From the NCBI GenBank assembly GCA_012295275.1, contig CM022678.1, forward strand, positions 12,990,592 through 13,054,591: a stretch of DNA of 64,000 nt. The letters run 5' to 3'. This stretch comes from Chrysomallon squamiferum. Its lineage: Eukaryota; Mollusca; Gastropoda; Neomphalida; Peltospiridae. The position numbers were made by a program, and so were the translations under genes. Below are positions 39,246-53,441 of the stretch, one piece after another. Below the pieces are notes generated by a model that worked only from the letters and a program-made list of their open reading frames with translations, was not told where the DNA came from and did not search any database. Position 1 is the stretch's first letter, and each line of letters begins with the position of its first letter.

Positions 39246-39735
39246 GTAGTATGAGGAGTAGTAATATCACAGCAGTAGCATTATTAATATCGGTAGCAGT
39301 AGTAATATCACAGTAGTAGCATTATTAATATCGTTAGCAGTAGTAATATCACAGCAGTAGCATTATTAATATCGGTAGCAGTAGTAATATCACAGCAGTA
39401 GCATTATTAATATCGGTAGCAGTAGTAATATCACAGTAGTAGCATTATTAATATCGGTAGCAGTAGTAATATCACAGCAGTAGCATTATTAATATCGGTA
39501 GCAGTAGTAATATCAAGTAGTCGGTAGCAGTAGTAATATCAGTAGTAGCATTATTAATATTGGTAGCAGTAGCAGTAGTAGCATTATTAATATTGGTAGC
39601 AGTAGTAATATCACAGTAGTAGCATTATTAATATCGGTAGCAGTAGTAATATCACAGTAGTAGCATTATTAATATCGGTAGCAGTAGTAATATCACAGTA
39701 GTAGCATTATTAATATCGGTAGCAGTAGTAATATT
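39246..39735. repeat. 41-bp tandem array
   Basis: About 11-12 units containing AGTAGTAATATCACAG and AGCATTATTAATATCGG. Copies differ at one or two positions, mainly CAGTAGT versus CAGCAGT and one shortened unit near 39515-39535. Confidence 0.9.
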
Positions 39736-40170
39736 AGTTGTAACTATCGAAGTTTTGGCAGTAGGTCGTAGTCGTAGTAAGTGTCTGGAAGTATTAGTGC
39801 TGTGTAAACCACAGTATTAGACCTAGCAGTAGCAGTTGTAGTATTAGTCGTAATAGTACAATAAAGTACCTGTATTCATAGCGAGAAATATCTATCAGTC
39901 AATCAGTTTGTTAAAAGTGTGGAACACATTACATCTACTCACAGTCACTTTTCAGGTTTAAGGAAGAGGATGTATCAACAATAAACTTTTCAGTTTAATT
40001 CTGTTTACTATATCAGAACTGGAGTCATCGACGTTTATTTACATAGTTTAACCTGTTTCAGATTTCAAGTCACGTGACCATTAATTACAGTCCGGTCATG
40101 TAATTAGTTACTAATTTCTTCACGTATTAAAAACTCATCTAAGCTACAAAGTAATCACGACACACATTTA

Positions 40171-40182
40171 CAACATGGCGGC
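40171..40182 (+). promoter_or_regulatory. YY1-like site
   Basis: CAACATGGCGGC fits the YY1 consensus (AANATGGCGGC), often found at promoters just downstream of transcription starts. It lies in a GC-richer complex stretch, 40150-40420. No coding exon is seen next to it. Confidence 0.4.
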
Positions 40183-40360
40183 CACATGGTGACCGATCAC
40201 CAAGTGTTTGATCCGCTTTCAACGAGACTGCAACATTACACAACCCGAGCACCAGTCGTCTTCCCCCGCTAAGCTACATGGGAAGCCTTGCTTTAATCAC
40301 CGCGTGACGTCCGTGCAGCCGTCTGTCTGTACGCGACTCTGACCGGCTCCTGAGACCAGC

Positions 40361-40380
40361 AGGGCGCCCCCTGGCAGCTG
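40361..40380 (-). promoter_or_regulatory. CTCF-like site
   Basis: On the - strand the sequence is CTGCCAGGGGGCGCCCT, matching the AGGGGGCGC core of the CTCF motif with mismatches in the upstream CCA part. It is also part of a palindromic GGGCGCCC. A CTCF insulator role next to a large satellite is possible but unproven. Confidence 0.35.
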
Positions 40381-40565
40381 TTAGCGCGTGCTTTAACCCA
40401 GACGCCACACTGACACTGCGAGTATGTAACTAAATGAATGTAGAAGTGACCGCCAGTGAAGAAAAATGACTCAGTTTTCGAAAGAGAAAACGTTTTTCTT
40501 TGCAAGAAACCAGGCGTACAGACAAATAAATTAGCAATAAATTTTACTAGCGTGAAAAACAAATT

Positions 40566-43143
40566 GTATGCATACTGAGACAGGAGTTAGTAAATAACAA
40601 ACTATGTATACTGAGACAGGAATTAGTAAATAACAAACTGTATGTATACTGAGACAGGAATTAGTAAATAACAAACTGTATGTATACTGAGACAGGAATT
40701 AGTAAATAACAAACTGTGTATACTGAGACACTAATTAGTAAATAACAAACTGTATGTATACTGAGAAACTAATTAGTAAATAACAAACTGTATGTATACT
40801 GAGACAGGAATTAGTAAATAACAAACTGTGTATACTGAGACACGAATTAATAAATAACAAACTGTGTATACTGAGACACGAATTAGTAAATAACAAACTG
40901 TGTATACTGAGATAGGAATTAGTAAATAACAAACTGTGTATACTGAGACACGAATTAATAAATAACAAACTGTGTATACTGAGACACGAATTAGTAAATA
41001 ACAAACTGTGTATACTGAGACACGAATTAGTAAATAACAAACTGTGTATACTGAGACAGGAATTAGTAAATAACAAACTGTATGTATACTGAGACAGGAA
41101 TTAGTAAATAACAAACTGTGTATACTGAGACACGAATTAATAAATAACAAACTGTATATACTGAGACACGAATTAGTAAATAACAAACTGTGTATACTGA
41201 GACACGAATTAGTAAATAACAAACTGTGTATACTGAGAGACACAAACTAATTGAGACAGGAATTAAATAACAAACTGTGTGTATACTGAGAAACTAATTA
41301 GTAAACTAATTAGTAAATAAACTGTATGTATACTGAGAAACGAATTAGTAAATAACAAACTGTGTATACTGAGACAGGAATTAGTAAATAACAAACTGTG
41401 TATACTGAGACAGGAATTAGTAAATAACAAACTGTGTATACTGAGACAGGAATTAGTAAATAACAAACTGTGTATACTGAGACAGGAATTAGTAAATAAC
41501 AAACTGTATATATGTATACTGAGAAACTGTATGAATTAGTAAATAACAAACTGTGTATACTGAGACAGGAATTAGTAAATAACAAACTGTGTATACTGAG
41601 ACAGGAATTAGTAAATAACAAACTGTGTATACTGAGACAGGAATTAGTAAATAACAAACTGTGTATACTGAGACAGGAATTAGTAAATAACAAACTGTGT
41701 ATACTGAGACAGGAATTAGTAAATAACAAACTGTGTATACTGAGACAGGAATTAGTAAATAACAAACTGTGTATACTGAGACAGGAATTAGTAAATAACA
41801 AACTGTGTATACTGAGACAGGAATTAGTAAATAACAAACTGTGTATACTGAGACAGGAATTAGTAAATAACAAACTGTGTATACTGAGACAGGAATTAGT
41901 AAATAACAAACTGTGTATACTGAGACAGGAATTAGTAAATAACAAACTGTGTATACTGAGACACGAATTAATAAATAACAAACTGTATATACTGAGACAC
42001 GAATTAGTAAATAACAAACTGTGTATACTGAGACAGGAATTAGTAAATAACAAACTGTGTATACTGAGACAGGAATTAGTAAATAACAAACTGTGTATAC
42101 TGAGACAGGAATTAGTAAATAACAAACTGTGTATACTGAGACACTAATTAGTAAATAACAAACTGTGTATACTGAGACAGGAATTAGTAAATAACAAACT
42201 GTGTATACTGAGACAGGAATTAGTAAATAACAAACTGTGTATACTGAGACAGGAATTAATAAATAACAAACTGTGTATACTGAGACAGGAATTAGTAAAT
42301 AACAAACTGTGTATACTGAGACAGGAATTAGTAAATAACAAATTGTATGTATACTGAGACAGGAATTAGTAAATAACAAACTGTATGTATACTGAGACAG
42401 GAATTAGTAAATAACAAACTGTATGTATACTGAGACACTAATTAGTAAATAACAAACTGTATATATACTGAGAAACTAATTAGTAAATAACAAACTGTAT
42501 GTATACTGAGACAGGAATTACTAAATAACAAACTGTATGTATACTGAGAAACTAATTAGTAAATAACAAACTGTATGTATACTGAGAAACTAATTAGTAA
42601 ATAACAAACTGTATGTATACTGAGACAGGAATTAGTAAATAACAAACTGTATATATACTGAGAAACTAATTAGTAAATAACAAACTGTATGTATACTGAG
42701 ATATGAATTAGTAAATAACAAATTGTATGTATACTGAGAAACTAATTAGTAAATAACAAATTGTATGTATACTGAGACACGAATTAGTAAATAACAAACT
42801 GTGTATACTGAGACACGAATTAGTAAATAACAAACTGTATGTATACTGAGACACGAATTAGTAAATAACAAACTATATGTATACTGAGACACGAATTAGT
42901 AAATAACAAACTGTATGTATACTGAGAAACTAATTAGTAAATAACAAACTGTATGTATACTGAGAAACTAATTAGTAAATAACAAATTGTATGTATACTG
43001 AGACACGAATTAGTAAATAACAAACTGTATGTATACTGAGACACGAATTAGTAAATAACAAACTGTGTATACTGAGAAACTAATTAGTAAATAACAAACT
43101 GTATGTATACTGAGACACGAATTAGTAAATAACAAACTGTATG
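40566..43143. repeat. 36/38-bp satellite array, about 70 copies
   Basis: Units contain GAATTAGTAAATAACAAAC, then TGTGTATACTGAGACAG (36 bp) or TGTATGTATACTGAGACAG (38 bp). The central part, about 41530-42340, is almost pure 36-bp units, while both edges hold mainly 38-bp units with more variation (ACAG, ACAC, AAAC and ACTA forms). Because 36 is divisible by three, the array is open in several frames on both strands (up to nearly 300 codons). These are repeat artefacts. Confidence 0.97.
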
Positions 43144-44389
43144 AGACAGAGGAACGAGAATATATCAGTTAAGTAATTGTGTGTAATTAAAATAAAATAA
43201 TTATTTTTCATCTCTTTGTTGTGAATGATCTGTTTAAAATTTATGTTCATTTATCTAAAATATCTTTGTGTGTATGTATGTACTATCCAAATAGAGAATC
43301 AACCCAAGAAATGAACCACTTAAATTGTTAATTACCTTAAAAATTAAAAAATAAGAAACAAAAATAACAAATATAAATAAATAAATAAAGTAATTAAAAA
43401 CGATAGAAGAAACGAATAAGAATTTACTTTTTCTAAATTCGTTCTTTGAAAGGATCAAAAGGAGAGATAAAAGAATAAATAAATAATAATTAAAAAAACC
43501 CACACAATTCTTTAACTGAATTTAAAATTTATTCTATATGCGTATCGTTACTATGTTTACAAATCAGCTTTGCTTACCAAGAGTCTGTTTGTGGCGAAAT
43601 AAGCGTACAGCTGTTGTGATATTTTATTTTTTTTTTTTAACAGAAATAACACTGTTCAGATCTGTACTCTGTTGTGTGTGTGTACAGCTGTTGTGATATT
43701 TTATTTTCTGTCTCTGTGTGTTTTTTTAACAGTGTGTGTCTGTGTTTATTCTGTGTGTGTTTATACTGTGTGTGTCTGTGTGTGAGTCTGTGTGTGTGTG
43801 TCTGTGTTCAGATCTGTCTGTCTGTGTGTGTGTGTCTGTCTGTTGTGTGTGTGTCTGTCTGTGTGTTTGTGTGTGTCTGTATGTGTTGAGTCTGTGTGTG
43901 TGTCTGTTTGTGTGTGTGTGTGTGTCTGTTTGTTTGTGTGTGTGTCTGTCTGTGTGTGTGTCTGTGTGTGTGTCTGTCTGTGTGTCTGTCTGTGTGTGTG
44001 AGTCTGTCTACTACTACTCTTCTGTTTCCTCTGTTACCATTATTAATGTGGTTTTTTCTGAACTTACTGCTAGTAATACTGTTACCACTAGATCTACCAC
44101 TAAAACTATTAATATTGTAATTTTACTGCTACTACTTACTAGTATATTTACTAATACATACAGTTTGTTATTTACTAATTCATATCTCAATATACATAAT
44201 TTTCCTGTTATACTACTAGTATTACTATCATACTAATGCGTATAATAATAATAATAATAATAATAATAACGCCGTAATTATTATTATTATTATAATTATA
44301 TATTTGATACAAATACATCTATCTAACTATCTATCTGTCTATCTGTCTATCTGTCTATCTGTCTATCTATCTATCTATCTATCTATCTG

Positions 44390-44472
<83 letters not shown>

Positions 44473-45434
44473 CTATATCTATGTATATACACACGTGTTT
44501 AAAAGTCTATAAACAATATATCACTACTCGGTATACAAATAACTAAGTGATTTGGCCTTCAGTTATTTTATATGCTGCTAAACGTGTCTGTGTTGGAAGT
44601 GTTAATTGGTGGAGATCTATTGAAGATTTTTGAATAGTGTTTACACTGGGGTCAGTTAATAAAGTGAGCGACAGTCTTACAGACACTGGAATCAGCGAGG
44701 AGAAGTAATTCATGACTGTATAATATATGTATATGTATATATATGTGTGTATATATTTACAGGTGTGAAACTGCAGGACTGTTGTGACTTGGGAAATAGC
44801 GCGATATAAAACACACACCCACTCAGACAAAACACTTATTTATTATAAATACCTTAACTTTTAGTGGGGTTTTATGTTTTCTTTCTTTTCTCTTTTTCAC
44901 TTTCGTTCTTTCCCCTCTTTTCCTTCAATCTCTTTCTTTTCTTTCTTTCTTTTGTTTTTGTTTTGACTTTCTCTTTTCTTTCATTCTTTATTTTTTAAAT
45001 TTAAAAAAATATATATATATATTATTTCGTAATTTTATTTGGTGTTTTGTGTTGTATGTATATGTGTATAAGTGTGTATGTCTATTTGTTTGTGTGCGTG
45101 TGTATGTGTTGGTATGTGTGTTTATGGGTATATGTATATATGTATATGTATGTGTGTATGTATGTTGTGTATGTGTGTTTGTCTGTTTAGGTGTGTATAA
45201 ACGAAAATCTTACAAATCAGACACAGTGTGTTTTGTTTTTTAACAGTTTTACATCACCTGTCAAGTTTCGTCTTCTTCTAGTAAATATTTTTACTTGACA
45301 AATTAATTAATAAACAATAACACAACCTACTTGAGCCTTACTGTAAACGTACTTTATTATTATTGTTGTTGTTGTTGTTATTGTTTATTTTTATAAAGTA
45401 CTTATTGATATTATCATTATTGTTATTGTTATTA

Positions 45435-45490
<56 letters not shown>

Positions 45491-46127
45491 AGTAGTAGTA
45501 GTATATTATCATATCCTATTGTTATTACAATTTCAAATATATTTTATTTATAAATAGACAGATATAAAAATTAATTAATGCAGTAATTCAGTAAAAATAT
45601 TTATTATACTGATTATGATTATTATTGTCATTGTTATTGTTATTATTATTATTATTATTACTATTTTATTATCGGGGTTGTTATTGCTGTTGTTGTTGTT
45701 AATATTAAACTAACAGGAACTATTTGGGGTCGCTGGTATTATTCTCTAATTTAGCCTGCTCGCTCTGATCTAAGGATTTATCGCATACTTACACTGAATT
45801 GCGTAACAACACTATCTGATAGCACAAGTCACGAGGGTCTATGATTAAGGGAGGATCTAATATTACTAAGGGTTGGATGAAATATACACTTACTTCTCTT
45901 TACCTTCTGTATTTAAATATAAATAATATTTTGTGTTATTTGTACAGAATGATGTACTCAGACAGACAAACAGACGGAAGAAGTCTATAGACAGAAAAAA
46001 GACTGACAGACAGATAGGTTGAGTGATAAACAAGAGAGACAAAAACAATCAAAGAGAAGATACCCAGAGAAAAAATACACATAGATCGATAGATAGAAAA
46101 CTCTATAAACAAACTGAGCCAGAAAGA

Positions 46128-46176
<49 letters not shown>

Positions 46177-46254
46177 ACAGTATATGCGTGTAGTAATAGA
46201 AGGTTATACAGACAGGGATAGGAATAAAGATATTTATTACAATATACAGATTGT

Positions 46255-46330
<76 letters not shown>

Positions 46331-46430
46331 TGTATATATAGTAAGTATTTAACATTTAGAATTTTGAAGGTTATGGATAGAGGCGTAGGTATAGACAGAG
46401 ATATAGAAAAAATAATCTTGTGAAAACTCC
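43144..46430. other. Gene desert segment 5, microsatellite-rich
   Basis: No exon supported. GT/CTGTCT-rich zone 43670-44008, (ATCT)n 44319-44472, TATG-rich 45050-45200, (ATT)n 45417-45488, (TG)n 46132-46173 and (GA)n 46256-46325. A TACAGCTGTTGTGATATTTTA stretch appears twice, near 43604 and 43682, from a local duplication. Confidence 0.75.
44319..44472. repeat. (ATCT)n microsatellite
   Basis: About 38 tetranucleotide units, with GTCT variants clustered in the first third. Confidence 0.95.
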
Positions 46431-46690
46431 CACCCCTGTAACATTAAAAGAACTGTTCCTGGAAGTGCTCTAATAATACATTAATTTGCTGGCAGAGTTG
46501 CTAATGTTCCGAAAGCCGTCAGTGTTGATCAATACGCGACTATTGTGCCGGTCAAAGCCCCCAGCCACCAAACACTGATCTCAGCACTGAATTAATCGCA
46601 TTAATGTCTGATTACAGCTATTCACAGAGCGGCTGATGTGAAACGTTCGGTAGTTAGGATGTATTGTGTTTTCAACGTTTGCAATTAAGT
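46431..46690. promoter_or_regulatory. Candidate cis-regulatory element
   Basis: Begins about 100 bp after a (GA)n run with abruptly complex sequence. Homeodomain-type cores occur in ACATTAATTTGC and GAATTAATCGCATTAATG, with GCTGATGTG further on. No ORF of interest. Typical in look of deeply conserved metazoan enhancers; conservation cannot be tested here. Confidence 0.3.
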
Positions 46691-47252
46691 TTAATTGGCA
46701 GGATATCAAGTGAGCACGTTATTGACAAAGATTTATCTTTATTATTAGAATTACCGTTGTTGACGTTTTTTTTTTTGTTTAGAGTTACCGTTCTTGCTCA
46801 TTGATTGTTTAGATTTTTTGTTGCCGAAGAGTTTAATTATTTTGTTTAAAGTAAATAAACAAAAGATTGTTGTGAATTAATGAGTTGGTTATCCGTGTCA
46901 ACTTACAATTAAATTGAAGTTGAAGTAAAATAATAATGTAGTAGTAAACATTTAATCAGAATCTAAAAACACGTCTGCTGAAGCGAATCGTTTCTGGTTA
47001 GATACCTGTAAATAGTGATACATGAATCACAAAAATACACAAACACTCGCGTGAAAACACACACACACAATGATGCACGTATAAACATATATTATAAATT
47101 ATATAAAAATAATGTAGAAACTTTGTTTATTTATGCAGCACGTGCATGCATAACATACACCCCCACATACACACATCTAAACATTCGTTCATGCAGATGA
47201 ACTTCTAAAAACAGATTTATACTATTCTACTCCCTTCCAAAACACACACACA

Positions 47253-47331
<79 letters not shown>

Positions 47332-48272
47332 TATAATAATATTTTACCTAGAGACATACATACTTATATACATATTATACAAATATAAATAAACAAATAT
47401 AATAAATAAAAAATATAGTAAATATAATAATATAATTTATAATAATAATATAAAATAAATAAAACCACACACACACATATATAAAATATATACACACTTA
47501 TACTAGATATACAGCGAGAGACACACATACTGAGAAACTGATTACACAAACACATACACACGTAACATAAACTTATAAATAGAAACAGATTATTTTAATT
47601 AATTTGACAGCTAATGAACGACGGAAGAAACATTTTTATGAAAAGTTTGGAAGAAGACGTTGCACGACGTGACGCTGCTGAGCCTCAGTTTGAGTGTCTC
47701 TTCACTGCTTCCACACTTCGTTTCTATTTTTATTTATTTACTTTTTGAATTATATAAATATTATGTGACCCTGTTCTTCCACTGTACGAGTCAAATGTAA
47801 TTTGTAACGTCATTGAGTAAAAACATCATAAAGAAAAAAAGAAAATAAGCGAGCTACGAGATTACGGAATTTCAGTCAGTGCAGTGATAAGAAACTGAAA
47901 GTTATCACAAATACCCGGATTACATGTTGACCTAGGTCACCAGACATGTTCATTTCAATGGGTTTATCTATAAACCTGCTTTTTATATTCATTGATAGTA
48001 AACGAATTAAACAGAATGCAGCTACTATTTTTGGACGAGCTGTTTTTTAAAAAGTCATTTAAAAAGTAAAATAAAATGTTATTGCGTTTCCTTTGGTTGA
48101 TGTTTAGATACGATTTGAAACTGAATGAAATTATCATCAGATAAATTTAGAAGAAACAGGGGAAAAGATAAGCAAATAAAAAAAAATAAAAAAATAAATC
48201 AATTATTATAATAATAAAATTAAAATAAAATAACATAAAATAAATAATAATAATAATAACAATAACAATAAC

Positions 48273-48343
<71 letters not shown>

Positions 48344-48895
48344 TAAGAAGAAGAAGAAGAAGAAAAAAGAAATAGAAAAAAGAAGTAACAAAATAAGGAA
48401 AAGGTATATGAAAAATATTAGTAAATATTTAGTTAAAATTTTTTTAATCATAATCTGAGTGTTATTACATAACTTATTAGCATCCGACAGTGGCGTATAT
48501 TTATTTTGTAAACACGCACGCGCACAATAAATATATTTAAATATAGAAAAACAAATAATAACACGTCCCATTTCGAACTGTAAAAATATTCTCGTGAATT
48601 TAGTAAGCACAGTTTTGATTTTTGTTCTAAATAAAAATATTTATTGCTCATGAAATCTCAGTCAATAAATATGTAAATAACTAAATAAATAAATGAAAGA
48701 ATAAAAAAAATGACTAAATGAATAAATGAATGAATGAATAAATAAATAAATAAACAATATATAAACAGATAGACAGATAGCCAACTAAAAAAAAAAAAAA
48801 TAGATAAACAAACAAACAAACAGTATAAATATATAAATGAACTAATAAAACAAACACTTTCAAAAAGAACAATTAAAAACATTTGCTGTACAAAA
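46691..48895. other. Gene desert segment 6
   Basis: No exon supported. (CA)n at about 47241-47330, (AAT)n/(AAC)n at 48243-48345 with an AGA tail, and AAAT-type runs at 48680-48760. Confidence 0.7.
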
Positions 48896-49270
48896 TTTAG
48901 CCAAGTGGCAGACTTAATCTAGCTGACACTTGCCAATTTGTAGTTTGATAATCCGGGGATAATCTCATTAATTCCCACCAATAACTCACCCACCTGTAAA
49001 AACCTGATTTGTTGTGAAGTAAATTATACAGTTTCTTTCTGTTTGTTAATGAGATATATTTTCTTAGTAAATTAATTAGTGTTACTAACAACTGTTGTTG
49101 TCCCCAATTAAAGCGCTGTTTAGCAAAGAATAATAGTAATAATTAATTACTTAATTAGTGACATTAATTATTAACATTCACTGCCATTGCCATAGTTACG
49201 AGCTTGATAATCCGTTTAATCTGAATTAAATTAATCTTAATTGTTTATCGATTTCAAAGCGAATTTTTTT
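48896..49270. promoter_or_regulatory. Candidate cis-regulatory element rich in homeodomain sites
   Basis: About 375 bp of complex sequence between A-rich and (ATT)n tracts. Contains GATAATCCGG (near 48947), CCCACCTGTAA (a CACCTG E-box), a TAATTAATTACTTAATTAG cluster near 49140-49158, GATAATCCG (near 49207) and repeated TTAATC/TTAAT cores. The paired GATAATCC sites and TAATTA clusters suggest a homeodomain-driven enhancer. Inference only. Confidence 0.35.
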
Positions 49271-49352
49271 TTAGTTAATTAAAGTTTGATAATTAACTCA
49301 GTGGACAACGCACTCTGATTATATTTGTAATAAACACATTTTATCATCATCA

Positions 49353-49404
49353 TCATCATCATCATTATTTTTATTATTATTATTATTATTATTATTCCTA
49401 TTTC

Positions 49405-49458
<54 letters not shown>

Positions 49459-49512
49459 TATCATTATTATTATTATCTTCTATCTACTATTATTATTTTT
49501 ATTATTATTAGG

Positions 49513-49580
<68 letters not shown>

Positions 49581-49617
49581 TTATTATTATTAATATTATT
49601 AATATTATTATTATTAT
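49353..49617. repeat. (ATT)n blocks
   Basis: Two long ATT runs separated by a short complex stretch near 49480-49515. Confidence 0.94.
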
Positions 49618-50311
49618 TCGTTTAAAGCTTATATCGAAATGCTTGTAAATTGTTAAATGTTCGAGAAGAAATTCATCAACTTCATCATTTACTAAAATAA
49701 GTAATAATACTTACTTATTACCTATGTATTTGTAAATTAATTTTTATTATTTGGAAGTTTTACATTTATTATAACAAATAAATGTGAAGTTTGTCCTATT
49801 TTTCTATGTACAATGTATATGTGTTTGTATATAAAATATATGTGTTTATTATATATCTTCTGTGTGCATATATATGTGTGTGTGTGTGTTTCGTGTGTTT
49901 GTTTGTGTATGTATGTATGTGTGTTTGTATGTGTGTGTGTGTGTGTGTGTGTGTGAGTGCGCGCGCGCGTTTGTGTGTGGTGTGTGTGTGTGTGTGTGTG
50001 TGAGTGCGCGCGCGTTTGTGTGTGGTGTGTGTGTGTTCTTGATTGGTACATTTTCATGTTGGTCTCATGCCAGACTTATTCAGTTCATTACGTGTTTCAA
50101 ATCGTATTTTTACATGTACAGTTGTAAACATTGTGTTTAATGGTTCACAGACATAAACACTGTTTTACAAAACCCCCTGTTGATGCACATGTAAACTAGA
50201 TTATCATTAAGTATGTGTCACTGTTTAGATATACAAAGTGTCTATATAATTACACTTTCTCTCTTTCATGTTTCTTTCTCTCTACCATTAGTACTACATC
50301 AATTACTACTG

Positions 50312-50342
<31 letters not shown>

Positions 50343-50985
50343 TACAACTACTACTACTTTTACGATTACCATTACTAATTGTACAGTTATAATAATATCA
50401 CAACTACTACTGCTACTACTACAACCACTGTTACAGTAGTACTAGTACTACTTCTACTACTACTACTGTTGCTTGCTACTGCTACTGTTACTACAACTAA
50501 TACAACGTCTGCTGTTTCTACTACTATTACTACTACTACTACAACTACTACTACTACTACAACTACTACAACTACTACTACAAGCACTAATACTGCTGTT
50601 TCTACTACTATTACTACTACTACTACAACAACAACTACTACTACAAGTACTACTATTACTACTACTACTACAACTACTACAACAACTACTACTACAAGTA
50701 CTACTATTACTACTACGACCCTCACGACTGCTACTACTGCGGCTGGCATGTCTGCTGTGTCTATTATTATTAGTTATTTTATTTTTACTCTTGCTATAGA
50801 TATCTGCTCGGTAATTAAGATGTAGGTCTCTGCAGCTAATTGAAAAGCAGACGAGATATTTGTGGTTACATGCTATTTAAATTATCACGTGTAACAAACC
50901 ATATGTTTCTTCACTTAGTGCGCGTGTAGTTTATCACACGTAAATAAAATCTGCAGATGAACACGACGAAAGAAAAATGAGTGTT

Positions 50986-51106
<121 letters not shown>

Positions 51107-51472
51107 CAAAGAAAGAGAAATCAAAGAAAGAAACAGAATAAAACAGTGATGACGTCGAGATAACGAAGAAGAAGAAAGAAGAGACTGTGAAACAGAAAAC
51201 TAAACTGAATAGTTCGGTGTTTATTATTAGAACTCATGGAGATACCCTTGTATGTGTTTCTCTTTTTATTTACTTACTTATTACCTATTTATTTAATATC
51301 ACAGAAGTTATATTATAATTATGATTTTTAATAGATTTATTATTATCATTATTATTGTTGTTGTTGTTGTTGTTATTGTCGTTGCACTGTTTTTGTTGTT
51401 TTGTCAAGACAAATGGGTGATTCAGGCTGAGTAGTTACCTCTGTCTTTGCTTCTGCCCCCCCCTCTCTTTCC

Positions 51473-51508
<36 letters not shown>

Positions 51509-53441
51509 TATTTCATCTCGTACTTGTGCAGGCAGATACACATTGATATTGACTGTACACGCTATATAAAAAAAACCCTGCACGTTGAAACATGCAAACA
51601 TACGATTAAAGGACAATAATCCTCATCTGGAAATAAAAAAAGAAGAAAAACGTACACATAAACACTATTATGAGCTGACCTGTTGTTCTTTGTGACCCGT
51701 GACGGTATTTTCCCAGCTCACGGAGGACCCTGAAATCGGGATCAGATATCTTACTGTTTGTTATTCAAAGTCACGCAAAACTAAATGACATACAAGCAAA
51801 GTTGTCAAACACGCACACAAAAGCAAAACGAAAAGCAAAGGGCTCGAAATTGAAAAACATCATTTCTCTGACGTCATAGTTCCACGAGGGGTGATGGAAT
51901 CTAGGGAGGGTATATGTGGAAAGTCAAAGGCCTTGTAAGTTGTAATGAATACTACTGCAAAGGGAGAAACCCTTTCATATACCCTGAAATCTACTACAAA
52001 TAGATTCATAATCAATTTACCCTTTGAAATTTCGTCCACAAAATTGCTATTCAGTGTGTGTGTCCTTGTGTGTGTGTGCGTGTATTTGATTTCTTTTATT
52101 TTCTTCGCTTAAATAAATATAAATTTAAAAAAGGATATTGTGTTGAAGAACTATATATTTTTTTTATGTTTTTCTCCTTCATTTAATTAATAGACTTTTA
52201 TGTTAATGAAACAAAGTACACACAAAAATAAACAAAACTAAAACACACGTCAAACAACACAAAATTTATTCACCACAGCAAAGAAACATTTAAAAATTCT
52301 TCTACTTTATTTAATTTTAATTATAAATATACTGAGTTTGACTGATAAATAAATAAATTTTCAAATAAAAAAAAAAAAATGAAGAGTAAATAACGAGATA
52401 AACAATGAAGTTAAAAGAAATAAAAGATATAACAAAAAAGTAACGTAAATAATTATAAAAAATACTTTTTAAATTATAAGCAGTTACCAAATTTCAATTC
52501 TTATTTACTGTATTTACCAAATTTCATGTGATTAATAATATTTTTATTACCGTAATAATAATAATGATACCTAAGAAATCTTTCCAAAGCAAAAATATAA
52601 AAGATCTATGAAAAGAAAAAAGAAAAAGAAAACCCACAAAAAACCGACCAAACACCTGCACACACCGCAAAGAAGCGATGCCTACCTTACTCCACCTGCC
52701 AGCTACTATTATCCGTGAATCCATTTTATTAAATATTAAACAGTTCAAACGAACACGGCTATCAATGTTCCGTCCGCGTTTTAGACTTTATCTTCGTAAA
52801 CCGTGCAACCCACCTCGATAGTCGATGCAGACCTAACGGTTGTTGCTGTGGAAGTAACCGTCATGGATGCTGACGCAATGCCTGTTTATTTTGTGTAGTA
52901 AACAACGACGTCTTTTCTTTCGAGGACGATATTGACATTTTCCCTTATCCCGGACGTTATTCTTTTCTGTTTCTGCTTTAGTAATCTCCGCATGTCATTT
53001 TTGACGCATCACGGTAAAGATAAGTTTGAATGTCATACGTACGGGTAGCAGTCATGCTGCCTTGCTTTTACCATTGAAGAGATTTTTTTTTTTTCTTTCT
53101 TTTCTTTTTTTTTTCTATCTTGGCAGCGTGCCAAGCCTTGGTATCAAATCACAATGGCTTCCGAATGTTCCAGATATGGAGAAAGAGACGAGAAACGTTT
53201 TCTGCAAACTTTGGTATTTTCTTTTCCACCTTGAATCACGTGCGTCAGCCATGATGTACTAAATTCCTTATAGTTCACCATTGTCGTAATATTAGTTTTC
53301 AACCAGGAAAAAAATAAAATAAAAAATAAAAATAATAATCTACTTCGCGAGCAGCAGACTTCTAACAATCCCCCGCAACAGAACTATCACTCTGCTAAGG
53401 AAACAAATTCCTGATCAGTGAGGGCGGGACTTGATTATTGT

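Noticed and set aside
40735-42379. Long open frames of up to nearly 300 codons on both strands with repeated LLFTNSCLSIHS or NNKLCILRQE peptides
   Set aside because: They are translations of the 36-bp satellite. The unit length is divisible by three and lacks stops in several frames, and frames are open on both strands.
50215-50825. Thr-, Val- or Leu-rich open frames
   Set aside because: Translations of an ACT/ACA triplet zone, open on both strands, with no non-repetitive domain.
53026-53262. 78-codon frame upstream of the RBM24-type gene
   Set aside because: Low-complexity Phe-rich centre from a T tract, no family resemblance.
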